Assembly (NCBI GenBank): GCA_009760855.2
Contig: WPIO01000105.1
Span: 565,001 to 629,000, forward strand
Length of the DNA stretch: 64,000 nt
Direction of reading: 5' to 3'
Source: Cristatella mucedo
Lineage: Eukaryota; Bryozoa; Phylactolaemata; Cristatellidae
Both the position numbers and the translations under genes were made by a program. This document shows positions 54,905 to 64,000 of the stretch, piece by piece. How positions within the stretch are numbered: position 1 is the first letter of the stretch; each line of letters begins with the position of its first letter. The notes under the pieces were generated by a model. That model did no database searches. It saw only the letters and a program-made list of their open reading frames with translations, and had not been told where the DNA came from.

Positions 54905-56490
54905 TCATGATACTCAGAAACATTGGCTCAACATTGGCTCATTCTGCTCACCAGTGAGCAGCCATAAGCATAGCTTTTAAGTCAGATATTATAGCCTCCG
55001 AGTGGATTCGTGGTTTCAAGTTCAAAATGACTACAAATCAGCTTAACACAAAAGTCTGCCTGCTTTTCAGCGATGTAATATTTAAAAATTTGGCCATGCG
55101 TATAGCAGGGCACCTCAGCCAAATTAGTCAGTGCAGTTGACATTCTGTATCGACAGGGTTTTAACTCTGCCCTTGAAAGTTTTTCTACCTGTCTAGTAAA
55201 GTACATGCAGTCGGTGAAACTGAAAACTAGGCTCATCAGCCTAGTTTTAAAGTTACAAATCCTAATCATCTCTGACCGCCATTCACTATATATTAATTAC
55301 CAGCTTAAAGGTTCTACTGCTCACATTTAGGTCCCTACATTCTCTTGCTCCGGCCTAGGTATTTCAAATAGTTTCAAATCATGTTTCGTGTTGCTCACTT
55401 CTTGCCCTGACTCTGATCGTCCCGGTCGTGGCTATCACTAATCTTAAAATGTGCCGAACACCATGTAAGTTTCAAGAGTCAGTAGGCACTTACACCCACT
55501 GCTTGAAAGCATAAGGCCTTCAGCCAAATATATTGACCTTCATGGGCTTACAAATACTCACAGAGCATTTTTTTTCTCACCATCAATTAATTCATCCATG
55601 TTCGTTTGGAATCACGATTTGCCAAAGGTGACGTGGCCGGCCACCAGTGTGAGCTTCGCTAACCGACCAACCTTGGACTTGGGTAAAGTCGTGCAGCTGA
55701 TAAAGCTTTCGGGTTGCCAACTGTAACAAGCATAACGTTTGGCAGCTCGGTGTCGATTTTGAATTATAAAACATACACATTCATTTAAGCAATGAGAGAC
55801 TCATCTCGAGCAAGTGAGATTTCCCAGCAGAAGCCTTGAAGTCGAGTAGCAATTAAAGGAAGTCTCAAAAGCACAATCGGTAGGTATTAGTAATGCTCAC
55901 TTTTTGAGACCATTCTCTACTCGAGGCACAATTGTCTGTGCATATGTTCACGGCAGACGGCTTCTAGCCGCACTGTATTTTGAAACGCCAGCCCATGTGA
56001 ATTTCCGAAAGGATTTTTAATGTAATTGTCGTTATTACGTTTCAGGTATAGAAAAATTCTTGCTTGCTAGTGTGCAGAAAACTTCGCAAGCCTCATTTTA
56101 CCGAAATGGTACTCACGTAATACCGTAAAGCCACGTGCTTCATAATGCAACTCCTGTGAGTACAGCAGTATAACGAAATAAGGTGAATATCTGACGTTCC
56201 GAAAAGTTCACACAGCTTGGCAGATTCTATCTGGGATGGGTTTTCTCAATAGGGTGTGAAATGCCAGATGCAGGATTAAGTTTTCAGGTCTTGGTGTAAG
56301 TATTCAGTAGCAATCTTGTACGGCCGCCGAAGATTCTTTATTATTAACCTGAAGAAAGCTGTTGAAAAAATACACTGCAATCATTGGTATAATTATTTAA
56401 TGATCACAAATTCGTGGAAACTTGGAAGTAGCTTTACTGCGTATATATCGTTTCGGCAAAGGATTACACAGGATGCATCAATACACTAGT
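54905..56490. other. Mostly unassigned, with a LINE-2 scrap and a possible exon
   Basis: About 55,315-55,375 (plus) resembles LINE-2 (CATTTAGGTCCCTACATTCT). At about 55,740-55,672 the minus strand has an acceptor TGCTTGTTACAG, an open stretch with KLYQLHDFTQVQ and a donor CAAG|GTTGGT. That is a possible small exon without recognised homology. Confidence 0.3.
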
Positions 56491-56491
56491 A

Positions 56492-56690
56492 GCCGTGATG
56501 GCACACTAGGTAAGGCGGTTGCTTTCATGACCTCTGTCCCGAGGTCGTGGGTTCGAATCCTGTGGTGGGCGATCATTTATCGCCACTGCAAGCGGTGGTG
56601 ATAGCCGTAAAAGCTCTTCTGTCGCTATACAAAAAGATGCTGTTTTAAGCAGCTCGGATTTATTTATTTATTTATTAGTAAAAGGAAGAT
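56492..56690 (+). mobile_element. SINE-B, full length
   Basis: Head TAGCCGTGATGGCACACTAG, GGTAAGGCGG, B box GGGTTCGAATCCTG, body and ATTTATTT tail. Close to the copy at 20,112. Confidence 0.92.
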
Positions 56691-56829
56691 TAAATAATCA
56701 GACATAATCAGGCAAGCCATATTCACTAATCTTGCACAGCAGGCAGCCGAATGCTGGCATTTAAATACTACTGCACATAAAAACTAGGTACTATTATTAC
56801 AACATCCGGGAAAACATAAATAAATAAGG

Positions 56830-57032
56830 TCACGACAAAAAGGTGAACAACTTTTCTTCAATGTAACTTCGACATATTGGACAATTAGATAATGGCTCGG
56901 AACATGCCTGACACACGCACAGGTGGCCACAAGGTCGGAACGCAATATTGACTGGATTGTCCATGCAAACCTTGCACGTGAGGCGATCCCTGAGGAGCTC
57001 AGTATCCAGAGATTCATTTCCGCGATTATTCG
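56830..57032 (-). CDS. Third IAP-type RING exon
   Basis: The acceptor TCTTTTTGTTTAG at 57,033 is phase 1, as in the two duplicated genes, and the exon runs 67 codons to TAA/TAG-type stop at 56,830. RING motifs are CKVC, PCGH, CQAC and CPIC, with C-x2-C-x11-C-x-H-x3-C-x2-C-x6-C-x2-C spacing, and the C-terminus is KLFTFLS. That hydrophobic end is typical of cIAP/XIAP, so this is the more canonical member. It differs greatly from the pair at 3,623 and 35,864. I found no BIR or linker exon to its right on the minus strand up to 64,000, so the remainder may lie outside the window or be lost. Confidence 0.85.
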
Positions 57033-57059
57033 CTAAACAAAAAGAGATGGGCAACGCAT

Positions 57060-57560
57060 TAGCCGGTCATCAGACTAGCCAGAACTTTGCAAAAGGCCCT
57101 GCATGCAAACACTAGCAGCAGACGCAAGCAAGCAAAGCAAGAGCCTGCATCAATTGGACGCCTCTGCTATGCCTAAGCAGCGGCAATATAAATAGAGAAT
57201 CGTCGGCCAGGCTGCAGCAACAGGGATTCTATGAAACCACTGCATTGCTGCTTACTTCAGGAGTGATTATAGAGTTCAGCTATGCGTCTCACTTTGCATT
57301 GCAAACACGATTCATAATGTTTACTCACAAGCAAACAGCATGCCTCTACTCTAGGTCAATAGCAAACTCATTTAAATGCTTAGGGATGCAAACGGATGTG
57401 TGTGTGGCGGTACAAGAACTAAATTTAACTACAGGCAAGTGAAGTAAATATCTATGTCACATTGCTTGTGTAGTTAAAGACTACGATGCACCTTCACCGT
57501 CACTAGAATGATACTTATCAACCTCGTGGCTCGAGTGGAATATGCAAGGGACAAAAAACT
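57060..57560. other. Upstream of the third RING exon, unassigned
   Basis: It should be intron of the third IAP-like gene. No exon was recognised, and the small frames show no motif. Confidence 0.35.
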
Positions 57561-57564
57561 GTAG

Positions 57565-57820
57565 TGGGCCCCTGTGATTCGTCCTTGATGTGCTTATGCT
57601 TGCTGACACTGTGCATGCTGCCACTAACCACATTTGCATGCTGACCCTGTGCATGTCACCCCTAACCATATTATTCATTTTGTTTGTTTTTCAAGCATGA
57701 TTTTACTTACTATTCTATTGCATATCACTTCGCAACAAATGTAAAGCACCTAGAAAGAGATTAAGTTCTCTGAGGGCGCTTTATCAAGTGCAATATTATT
57801 ATTATTATTATTATTACGTT
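57565..57820 (+). mobile_element. LINE-2 3' UTR and terminus
   Basis: GTGATTCGTCCTTGATGTGC, TGCATGCTGCCACTAACC, AAATGTAAAGCACCTAGAAA, GAGATTAAGTTCTCT and (ATT)n. A good example of the family end. Confidence 0.9.
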
Positions 57821-58135
57821 CACAGACGTGCAGCTCGATATCATACTTTGTTTATTGGTTAAATTGTCAATCAAATCTAAGCACTAAACTATAGCTTTAC
57901 GCGACGAGCTTTGGTGGAATGCAAGACAAGAAGAAAAATCCGGCCAAGCGATTAAGTATAATGATGAAACTGGACAGCCTGACATCGTTGATTCTTCCAA
58001 CGATATCGATCTGGAAAAATCGGAGCAAATTACTTGGAAATATCGGTCGCCAACATCTCCGAGACAATGGCTGCTATCACACGAAAATGACAGGACTACA
58101 CCACAGTAGTGTGAGCTGCAAAGGTTAATAATAAT
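57821..58135. other. Unassigned short region
   Basis: One plus frame (57,919-58,128) has no recognised motif. Nothing else is visible. Confidence 0.3.
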
Positions 58136-58137
58136 GA

Positions 58138-59400
58138 TAATAATAAATAAATTTGATAAACCACCCTCACAGACCTCAGTCTCTTTCTAGTCGCTTTCCA
58201 ACTGCTACAAAGGAAGTATGATCAAATGGTTACTGACAGTCGAGTCAGAGGATACCCTGACGCAAGTCGAGAGTGAGTTCCAGGATTTGAGAGAATACGA
58301 ACTAAAGGCACGGTCTCTAAAGGAATAAGCTTTGTACAAGGTATAGATCAAGTTAGATTCCGAAAAGCGGGTGGCACTATACTTAGCCTGATGGGGCTGT
58401 AGATCTGATAGGTAGGCTGGAGCCAAAGAATAAAGAGACCTGAAATGAGTGACAAAACCTTGAAGTCGATGCATTGCTTAACTGGTAGCCAGTGCACGTC
58501 GGCGAGAAGTGGTGCGATGTGGCAACTGTGAAGCTTACGACAGACAAGCCGAGCTTCAGAGTTTTGCACCAGCTGGCTGTAAGCACCTGAGTGCACAGGC
58601 CCATAGGCCTGCAAGCAGTGGGTTAAAGAGGTCAAGCCTGGATGTCACAAATGCATGGACCAATTAGATGTGAAATCCTTGCCTAAACAAACCCGAATTT
58701 TAGCAATGGTGCGCCGTATAAAGTAGACAGACTTGGCTGTGGAGCTGATGTGGTCGTCCAACGAAAGGTCACATGACAGCTAGATTTCGTGCAGATTCAA
58801 CAGGAGGTATGCTGGCAGAGCCGATTTTGAGCGTCAGCCTTTCAAATTTCTAAATCATATATGGTCCGCCCAATTACTAGTAACCTGGTATTACCATCAT
58901 TCAATTTAAAAAAACATTGCTGCCATCAATGTGTGGATGTCATCAATACATGCAGCAGGGGAGTCGAGAAAATTCAACGTGCTCGAAGGCTGGGAGGGAT
59001 CAAAGCAAAGTTACAACTGAGTGTTATCCGCATAGAAGTGAAAGCCTAGATTGTTCTTGGCAATCACATCGGAAAGAGGGACAGTACAAACTGTGAAAAG
59101 AACAGGACCGAGCAAGGAGCCCTGAGGTACCCCATAATTCTGAGGTACCTCGGATGATCTTTGTCCATTCACGCCAATACTCTGGAGTCTCCCACTGAGA
59201 CAGGACCTGAACAATTGCAGTGCAATACCAGTAATGCTCAGGCGAAATGGGAGGCGCTCAAGAAGAACCTGGTGATCAATAGTATCAAAAGCTGCGAAAA
59301 GATCTTGAAAAACAAGCAGAGATGCCCTACCTATAATTTCCAAGGTTCCAATAATTACTCAGTGTGTTAGCCAAAAACCTACATACACGAGATTAAGTAC
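58138..59400 (-). mobile_element. LINE-2, RT to 3' end
   Basis: Minus strand: RT core (59,343-59,011), DDK-like region, LVQNSEARLVCRKLHSCHIA and HWLPVK (58,600-58,480), PAYLSDL (58,420), FSSYSLKSWNSLS (58,280) and the 3' UTR/tail near 58,140. Short frameshifts break it. Confidence 0.88.
59011..59343 (-). pseudogene. LINE-2 reverse transcriptase core
   Basis: The frame has LFAAFDTIDHQVLLERLPF (first catalytic Asp), GVPQGSLLGPVLFTVCTVPL and GFHFYADNTQL. The YADD box is YADN, losing the second of its two aspartates, so the enzyme is inactive. Confidence 0.92.
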
Positions 59401-59474
59401 AGTAGGGCTAACAGAGGCAGCCTAAATAACGTATCGTGATAACTATCTACAAGAACAACAATAATAATAATAAT

Positions 59475-59620
59475 ATAATGTTTTATAGAGCCTTCAGATA
59501 GCACAATCTCTTTCTATGCACTTTACATTTGCTGCAAAGGAAGCATGATCAAATGGTTAGTGGTAGCATGCTCAATGACAGCAAGCATAATGTGGTTGAC
59601 ATGTGGTTGCCTTGGTTTAT
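59475..59620 (-). mobile_element. LINE-2 3' end scrap (minus)
   Basis: An (AAT)n tail, AGATAGCACAATCTCTTTCT, ACATTTGCTGCAAAGGAAGC and a 3' UTR with GCATGCTCAATGACAGCAAG. Confidence 0.78.
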
Positions 59621-60150
59621 GATTGATACGAAAGGTGAATGGAAAAAAGTTCTCAATCACAATTTGGACAAATTATTCACTCCCCTTTTTGCTCATGGCC
59701 TCAGTACACGTCCGGGTTTTAGTCAAACGAAGGGCATAACACGCCGAGTTGAATGTGCCAGATAGTACAAGGTCAGCTTTAATCGTACACATGACCACTG
59801 CCAAATGAGTCAACAGGTAATGGTACCGAAAAGAAAACATTAGCTACATAAACTTAAGTCCGGCGGTTAATCACGGTGCCGGTTAATATCGTCGGTATGT
59901 GGAAATACCAAAGAATCAGGCTATTTGATATCTGCTAAACGAGTATGGACCCATCAGATTGCGGATGAAAGTACATCGTGAACAGTCATGTCAGGAATCT
60001 TGCTTGATTAGAAAACTCACAATAATTGGCAAACGATCATACAGTCAATGGAGCAACAGCAGCTAGCAGCAGCAAACATTTTCAGCCACACAACATCGCA
60101 GCATTTCAAGGATCAATATAAATCCAAAATGTCCCTGGTCGTCCCAATGC
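59621..60150. other. Unassigned stretch
   Basis: No gene, SINE or LINE recognised. A short CAGCAG-rich spot is near 60,057. Confidence 0.4.
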
Positions 60151-60159
60151 ATAATTCCA

Positions 60160-60372
60160 TCCTCACCACACAAGGTGGCAATTCTGCTTTATCTTCTATC
60201 GAAACGATTAGGCATAAATGAAACGACCATTTGGGCATACGACCCTAGCGTTTGCTCCAATCTTGCTAAGTTTCTTTCAAAAGCCGTGATATGGGGCATC
60301 CCCGTGAGCGACAATATGCATGGTACATGCTTCAGGTCGGTCCGTTCTTTGGTGGGAACAATGCCACACGAC
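60160..60372 (-). other. Coding-like minus-strand segment
   Basis: One minus frame is open from about 60,372 to 60,195. It has CGIVPTKERTDLKHVPCIL, then HITAFERNLARLEQTLGSYA and QMVVSFMPNRFDRR, followed by a stop and then more open codons to a donor-like TGTG|GTGAGG. Composition suggests real protein ancestry. The in-frame stop suggests a pseudogene or a donor placed earlier. Family unknown. Confidence 0.35.
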
Positions 60373-60379
60373 TAGGCTG

Positions 60380-60944
60380 ACAGCTCATTACGAGCACAGA
60401 CTTGCTCACAATCCGATCGGCATAACGCAGAGTACTCGGTGAGTGCTATGCAAACTGCTGGCGTCGCTGTCGTACCTGCTGCCTGCCTTGGCAGACCGCT
60501 GGCAGCAGGAGCAGCAGCAGGTGTCAGCATGCTGACGTGGGATGGTCCGTTTTGAGACTCAGAGCTATGAACCACCACAACGTGGCCACTCCCTGCATAG
60601 ATGTGGGTAGCAGGAATGCGATGCAAGTCGTGACGACGTTCGTGCTGGATTGTCTCTGGTCCGAGCCTCCTGGTCGCTCCATGGACTGGCAACGCAGCAG
60701 AACGATATTGAGCGCTGCTCGCCAGCTACAGCTACTACGGCCTTTGCACAACTAGCTCATTGACACAAATTGATCTGCCGACAAGCACAGCGACAACGGC
60801 TCTGGGCGCAAAAGCACTCAGGCAGAAGCTTGCAGTGTGCACGGTTTGTGCGGACTAGTGGGAGCGCAAGCGGTCGTGCACTATGGATGTGCTCTGCAGG
60901 TGCAGGTAGCACACGAGGGCACAGTGCATGCAGCACCGGTGTAT
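60380..60944. other. GC-rich unassigned stretch
   Basis: Overlapping frames on both strands (60,372-60,755) reflect composition. No motif recognised. Confidence 0.35.
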
Positions 60945-61418
60945 TTATGTATGTATCTCCATCTGTAACTCAACAAAGTCATAAAGACTCTGTGGGTGTT
61001 ATGCAGGAGAGTTTTGTAGAGCACACTCACAGCCTAAGCGGCTTTCGGTATGCATTCGGTAGCCATCAGACTTCGTCTCACACAAAAAAAGAGAAAGTGG
61101 GAAGCATAGCAGAGTTAGGAGAGCAGTTGAGGTAGTGAGTAGCATAAAAGTAGCAGTTCAGGACTGCTGAAAAAGATGTGCCATAATCGGCAGTTGGAGA
61201 GTAGATGTCGTTGCGTAAGAATTGTGGAAGCCAGTTCCACAGTCTAGGACCTGCAGAGCTAAAGCTTCTGTCGCCAACTGTCTTTAAGCGGAGGAATGGG
61301 ACAGCTAATTTATTGTCCACACAGGACCTGAAGGCGTGAAGAGGCTGAAACTGATGCAGCAGTTCAGCTAGGTACAGAAGGGGCAAAGCCGTGGCGGGCC
61401 TTGTGGGTCAGCATAAGA
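60945..61418 (-). mobile_element. LINE-1 3' fragment
   Basis: From the tail (TATGTATCTCCATCTGTAAC) through GDRSFSSAGPRLWNWLPQFL to LLYLAELLHQFQPL on the minus strand. Confidence 0.9.
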
Positions 61419-61810
61419 TGCAGCAGTGCATACAGTCACAAAGAGCTCGAGAGCCAGCTGATGGCCAGGGCTGAATTCTCAGCAGCGCTATTTCCTATCT
61501 TCAACAGCAGATCACAGAAAACAGGCTGACATGATTTCGCCAGTCTTCTTTGCCACTATCATAGCTGAGCTAGTCTTCGACGGCACCGAAGCTGAAGTCA
61601 GGGAGCTCTGATCTGACTGGGTGTCACAGAGCAGCCTCTGCCAGCAGGCTACATTCTTAAAGCTGGGAGGTGCCCGTAGCTTGCACAACCTTCTTGGTAC
61701 ACTCATATGAAAATAACCACAACCATTTCGTGCACAATCACTCACAAGATTCGGATAGGAATGCCTTTAATTGTTTTGGCTAACGCATGCCCCAAACCAG
61801 CTGTGGTAAT
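61419..61810 (-). other. Unassigned, one open minus frame
   Basis: The frame 61,745-61,512 contains RRLCKLRAPPSFKNVACWQR and a Ser/Thr-rich end. It may be an exon or chance. No homology recognised. Confidence 0.3.
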
Positions 61811-61811
61811 G

Positions 61812-62640
61812 ACTAATGTAATGTAGTGTATGTCTGTCTGTAACTCCACAAAGTCATTAAGACCATGTGGGTGTTACACAGGAGAGTTTTGTATAGTGCA
61901 CTCACAGCCTAAGCGGCTTTCGGTACGCATTCGGAAGCCAACAGAATTCAGCTCACGCAACAAAGAGAAAGTGGGAAGCATAGCAGAGTTAGGAGAGCAG
62001 TTGAGGTAGTGAGTAGCATAGAAATAGCAGTTCAGGACCGCTGAAAAAGATGTGCCATAGTCGGCAGTTGGAGAGTAGATGTCGTTGCGTAAGAATTGTG
62101 GAAGCGAGTTCCACAGTCTAGGACCTGCAGAGCTAAAGCTTCTGTCGCCAACTGTCTTTAAGCGGAGGAATGGGACAGCTAACTTACTGTCCACACAGGA
62201 CCTGAGGGCGCGAACAGGCTGAAACTGATGCAGCAGTTCAGCTAGGTACGAAGGGGCAAAGCCGTGGCGGGCCTTGTGGGTCAGGGTAAGAGCTTTGCTC
62301 TGTATCAGTTGCTCAACCGGCAACCATTCTAGCTCTTTCAGCAGCCATGTTCATAGTCCGCTGCAGTGGCCTAATAGCTTTCTTTGGCAGCCCAGCCAAA
62401 GGGGAATTACAATAATCAAGCCGAGACAGAACTAAAGACCAAGTGAAATTTTTTACAAGCCACTGTGGGAGACAGCTCCTAATCTTGGATAAGGATCAGA
62501 TGTGATGGCTAGCGGTAGAAGCAGACTTCTGAACGAAGCTTTTGAAATTGAGGCAGCTGTCAAAAACGACACCTAAATTTCGAGCACGTGGCGATGGTCG
62601 CACAATAGCATCACGTATTAGGCTCCAGCTCCCTAAAGAG
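61812..62640 (-). mobile_element. LINE-1 3' part, longest C-terminal frame
   Basis: The 149-codon frame (62,323-61,874) reads PVEQLIQSKALTLTHKARHG, FAPSYLAELLHQFQPVRAL and GDRSFSSAGPRLWNSLPQFL. That is the C-terminal region of L2/CR1-type ORF2 (Q..L..LTHKA..GLAP.YL.EL, GDR.FS..APRLWNSLP). The sequence continues to about 62,640 in other frames, up to the INNAV-type region. A retroelement, not a host gene. Confidence 0.92.
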
Positions 62641-63160
62641 TAAAGCAAGGGAGGAGCAATTCAAGAAATTGTAATCACAGTATATCTAGAAAACAATATG
62701 GTCCTGTTTCCGTGGGACCAAGATGACCGACTTGCCAGCCATGCTTCAGAAACGTCACTGTTTTGCAAGCTACAACTGGTCTCAGAGATGACAGAAGAAG
62801 CACCATTGATGCTTTGAGCAAAAAGAATCAGGTATTGCTAAAAGGAAATTGCACAAAATAGAAAGAAATTTCTTTTTATTCTTGCACTCTGTTGCTAGGA
62901 AACAACCTCTGACCCAATTCGCTGATTGATTAATAGGTAAGCATCCGGTTCACGATGATCAAACGATGTGGAAAAAATACAGAAACTTGCACAGAAAATG
63001 CAAAAGCAATCACAGAGCACAGTGCACAAGTTGCTGGAGTGCCAAAGTCACACTTTGAAAATCCCATGTTTAACTGTTAAAGGTCTAGGTAAACCGGTAA
63101 AGGTCTAGCACCTAACGTTATGTAATGCTGCATAATTATGTATAACATGTAGCAAATGTT
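62641..63160. other. Unassigned stretch
   Basis: No recognised coding or repeat sequence apart from a short ATGTAATG/ATAATTATGT motif cluster at about 63,117-63,170. Confidence 0.35.
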
Positions 63161-63164
63161 ATGT

Positions 63165-63255
63165 AATAGCAATGGGCTATGTCGCCGAATGCACACGGTG
63201 GTGAAAGCTCTTCTGGCTTTTAAATAAATGAGGCCGTTAAATCAGCTACCCTTTT
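63165..63255 (+). mobile_element. Possible 5'-truncated SINE-B remnant
   Basis: CACGGTGGTGAAAGCTCTTCTG and GAGGCCGTTAAATCAGC resemble the SINE-B 3' body. Weak match. Confidence 0.4.
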
Positions 63256-63434
63256 CCATAAAGGTCGACTGACACGGTAACTATTGTGACAACTCTTCCC
63301 GCCCTTCAGACATGCAGACAGCTGTGTAGCTCATTGCTTGAGCATTCGAAGCTCACGGGTGCCCAGGAGCTTCACAAACGACAGCAGACTCTGCACAGCC
63401 ACTGGTTCGACCTTTGACCTTTTTGGTGGTGAGC

Positions 63435-63575
63435 TGCCCCCCTCAAACGAGGGCCAAGGTCAAGTATTTGATGACCAAGATGCCAGTGGGCTCGAGACCC
63501 ATGGCATATGTGAAGTGCCCGAATAGAGATTAACTTCTCCTAGGGCTCTACATAAATGAATTATATTGCGATTAT
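63435..63575 (+). mobile_element. SINE-A (plus), head partly degraded
   Basis: GAGGGCCAAGGTCAAG, GGGCTCGAGACCCATGGCAT, GTGAAGTGCCCGAATAGAGA, TTAACTTCTCC and AAATGAATTATATTG. It accounts for the plus frame at 63,338-63,526. Confidence 0.8.
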
Positions 63576-63579
63576 TTAT

Positions 63580-64000
63580 CACAGACGTGTGGCATATCCT
63601 AGGACTGCTAGGGCTATGCCAAACCCATCAAGTTACAGCTGCTCAGCCTGAAGCACTCACCGGGCGCAGGGCCGCAGTGCCTCCGGCCCATGCCAGACTT
63701 TGTCTGCTGCTAATATGTCGTACCAAGGGCTCTATCTTGTGCCACGCAACTCGGGTAAGATTTTCATACGAAACAACAGCAAAGCATTACCGTTGATTGC
63801 AAAGGCAAGGCAAGCAGAGACAGCAATCGTGAGTTCGAACCCACCTATTGCAGCGGTGCTTGCAGTTGAAGACGACCGACTGGTTTCACAGCTTCTTGCC
63901 TGCAAATACAACAATGGCAATCTGCCAAACGCATGCACTCCCTAGCACATCTAGAGCCAAGCGCTCTAGATCTCGAGCTTCTATTAGACACGCTCGACGG
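63580..64000 (+). other. Open plus frame at the window end, unassigned
   Basis: 63,700-63,945 is open in one frame (PRNSGKIFIRNNSKALPLIA, then VEDDRLVSQLLACKYNNGNL). An overlapping minus frame exists. The end AGACACGCTCGACGG resembles ETW/APE-linker LINE sequence (compare 18,697). Function unknown. Confidence 0.3.

Noticed and set aside
61874..62323. 149-codon frame as a host gene
   Set aside because: Its sequence is the C-terminal part of LINE ORF2 (LTHKA, YLAELL, RLWNSLP) and it repeats elsewhere in the window.

Overview
The window looks like TE-rich, AT-leaning DNA from a metazoan (probably an invertebrate). It holds exon-sized coding pieces with consensus splice sites, inhibitor-of-apoptosis (IAP) type RING and BIR segments, two APE-type LINE families of the L2/CR1 kind, several tRNA-derived SINE families, a decayed Ty3/gypsy element and two solo LTRs. 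Nothing suggests bacteria. The species cannot be fixed from the sequence alone.

The dominant structure is a direct duplication. About 112-19,394 (copy 1) reappears at about 32,900-50,453 (copy 2). The copies are collinear and mostly near-identical, but differ by insertions, deletions, replaced blocks and copy-specific fold-back inverted repeats. Each copy carries a minus-strand IAP-like gene. Its pieces are an ATG-containing exon with the first half of a BIR domain, a 189-nt exon of unknown fold, a possible 90-nt cassette exon and a terminal C3HC4 RING exon. All inspected junctions are phase 1. Differences between the copies in the BIR, 189-nt and RING exons are almost all amino-acid replacing, while the zinc ligands are kept and the neighbouring introns are nearly identical. 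The exon for the second half of the BIR was not found. A third IAP-type RING exon lies at 56,830-57,032 (minus).

Layout: 1-19,394, copy 1, with LINE and SINE remnants in its introns and flanks. 19,395-20,690, a nest (SINE in LINE-1 in LINE-2). 20,700-23,620, a minus-strand Ty3/gypsy relic with SINEs inside it. 25,065-26,265, a solo LTR. 26,711 to about 30,108, the most complete LINE-1, followed by a second LINE-1 split by another solo LTR (30,310-31,645). 32,050-32,660, a G run, a long GA microsatellite and unassigned sequence. About 32,900-50,453, copy 2. 50,454-64,000, LINE-2 and LINE-1 fragments, SINEs, the third RING exon and a few open segments I could not identify.

Here LINE-1 means the family ending in ATTAC-type repeats. 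LINE-2 means the family ending in ATT repeats after a 3' stem-loop. SINE-A, B and C are local names. SINE-A shares its 3' tail with LINE-2, which suggests that LINE-2 mobilises it. Most open frames in the window are pieces of these elements. The IAP-like exons are the only host-type coding sequence I can name with confidence.
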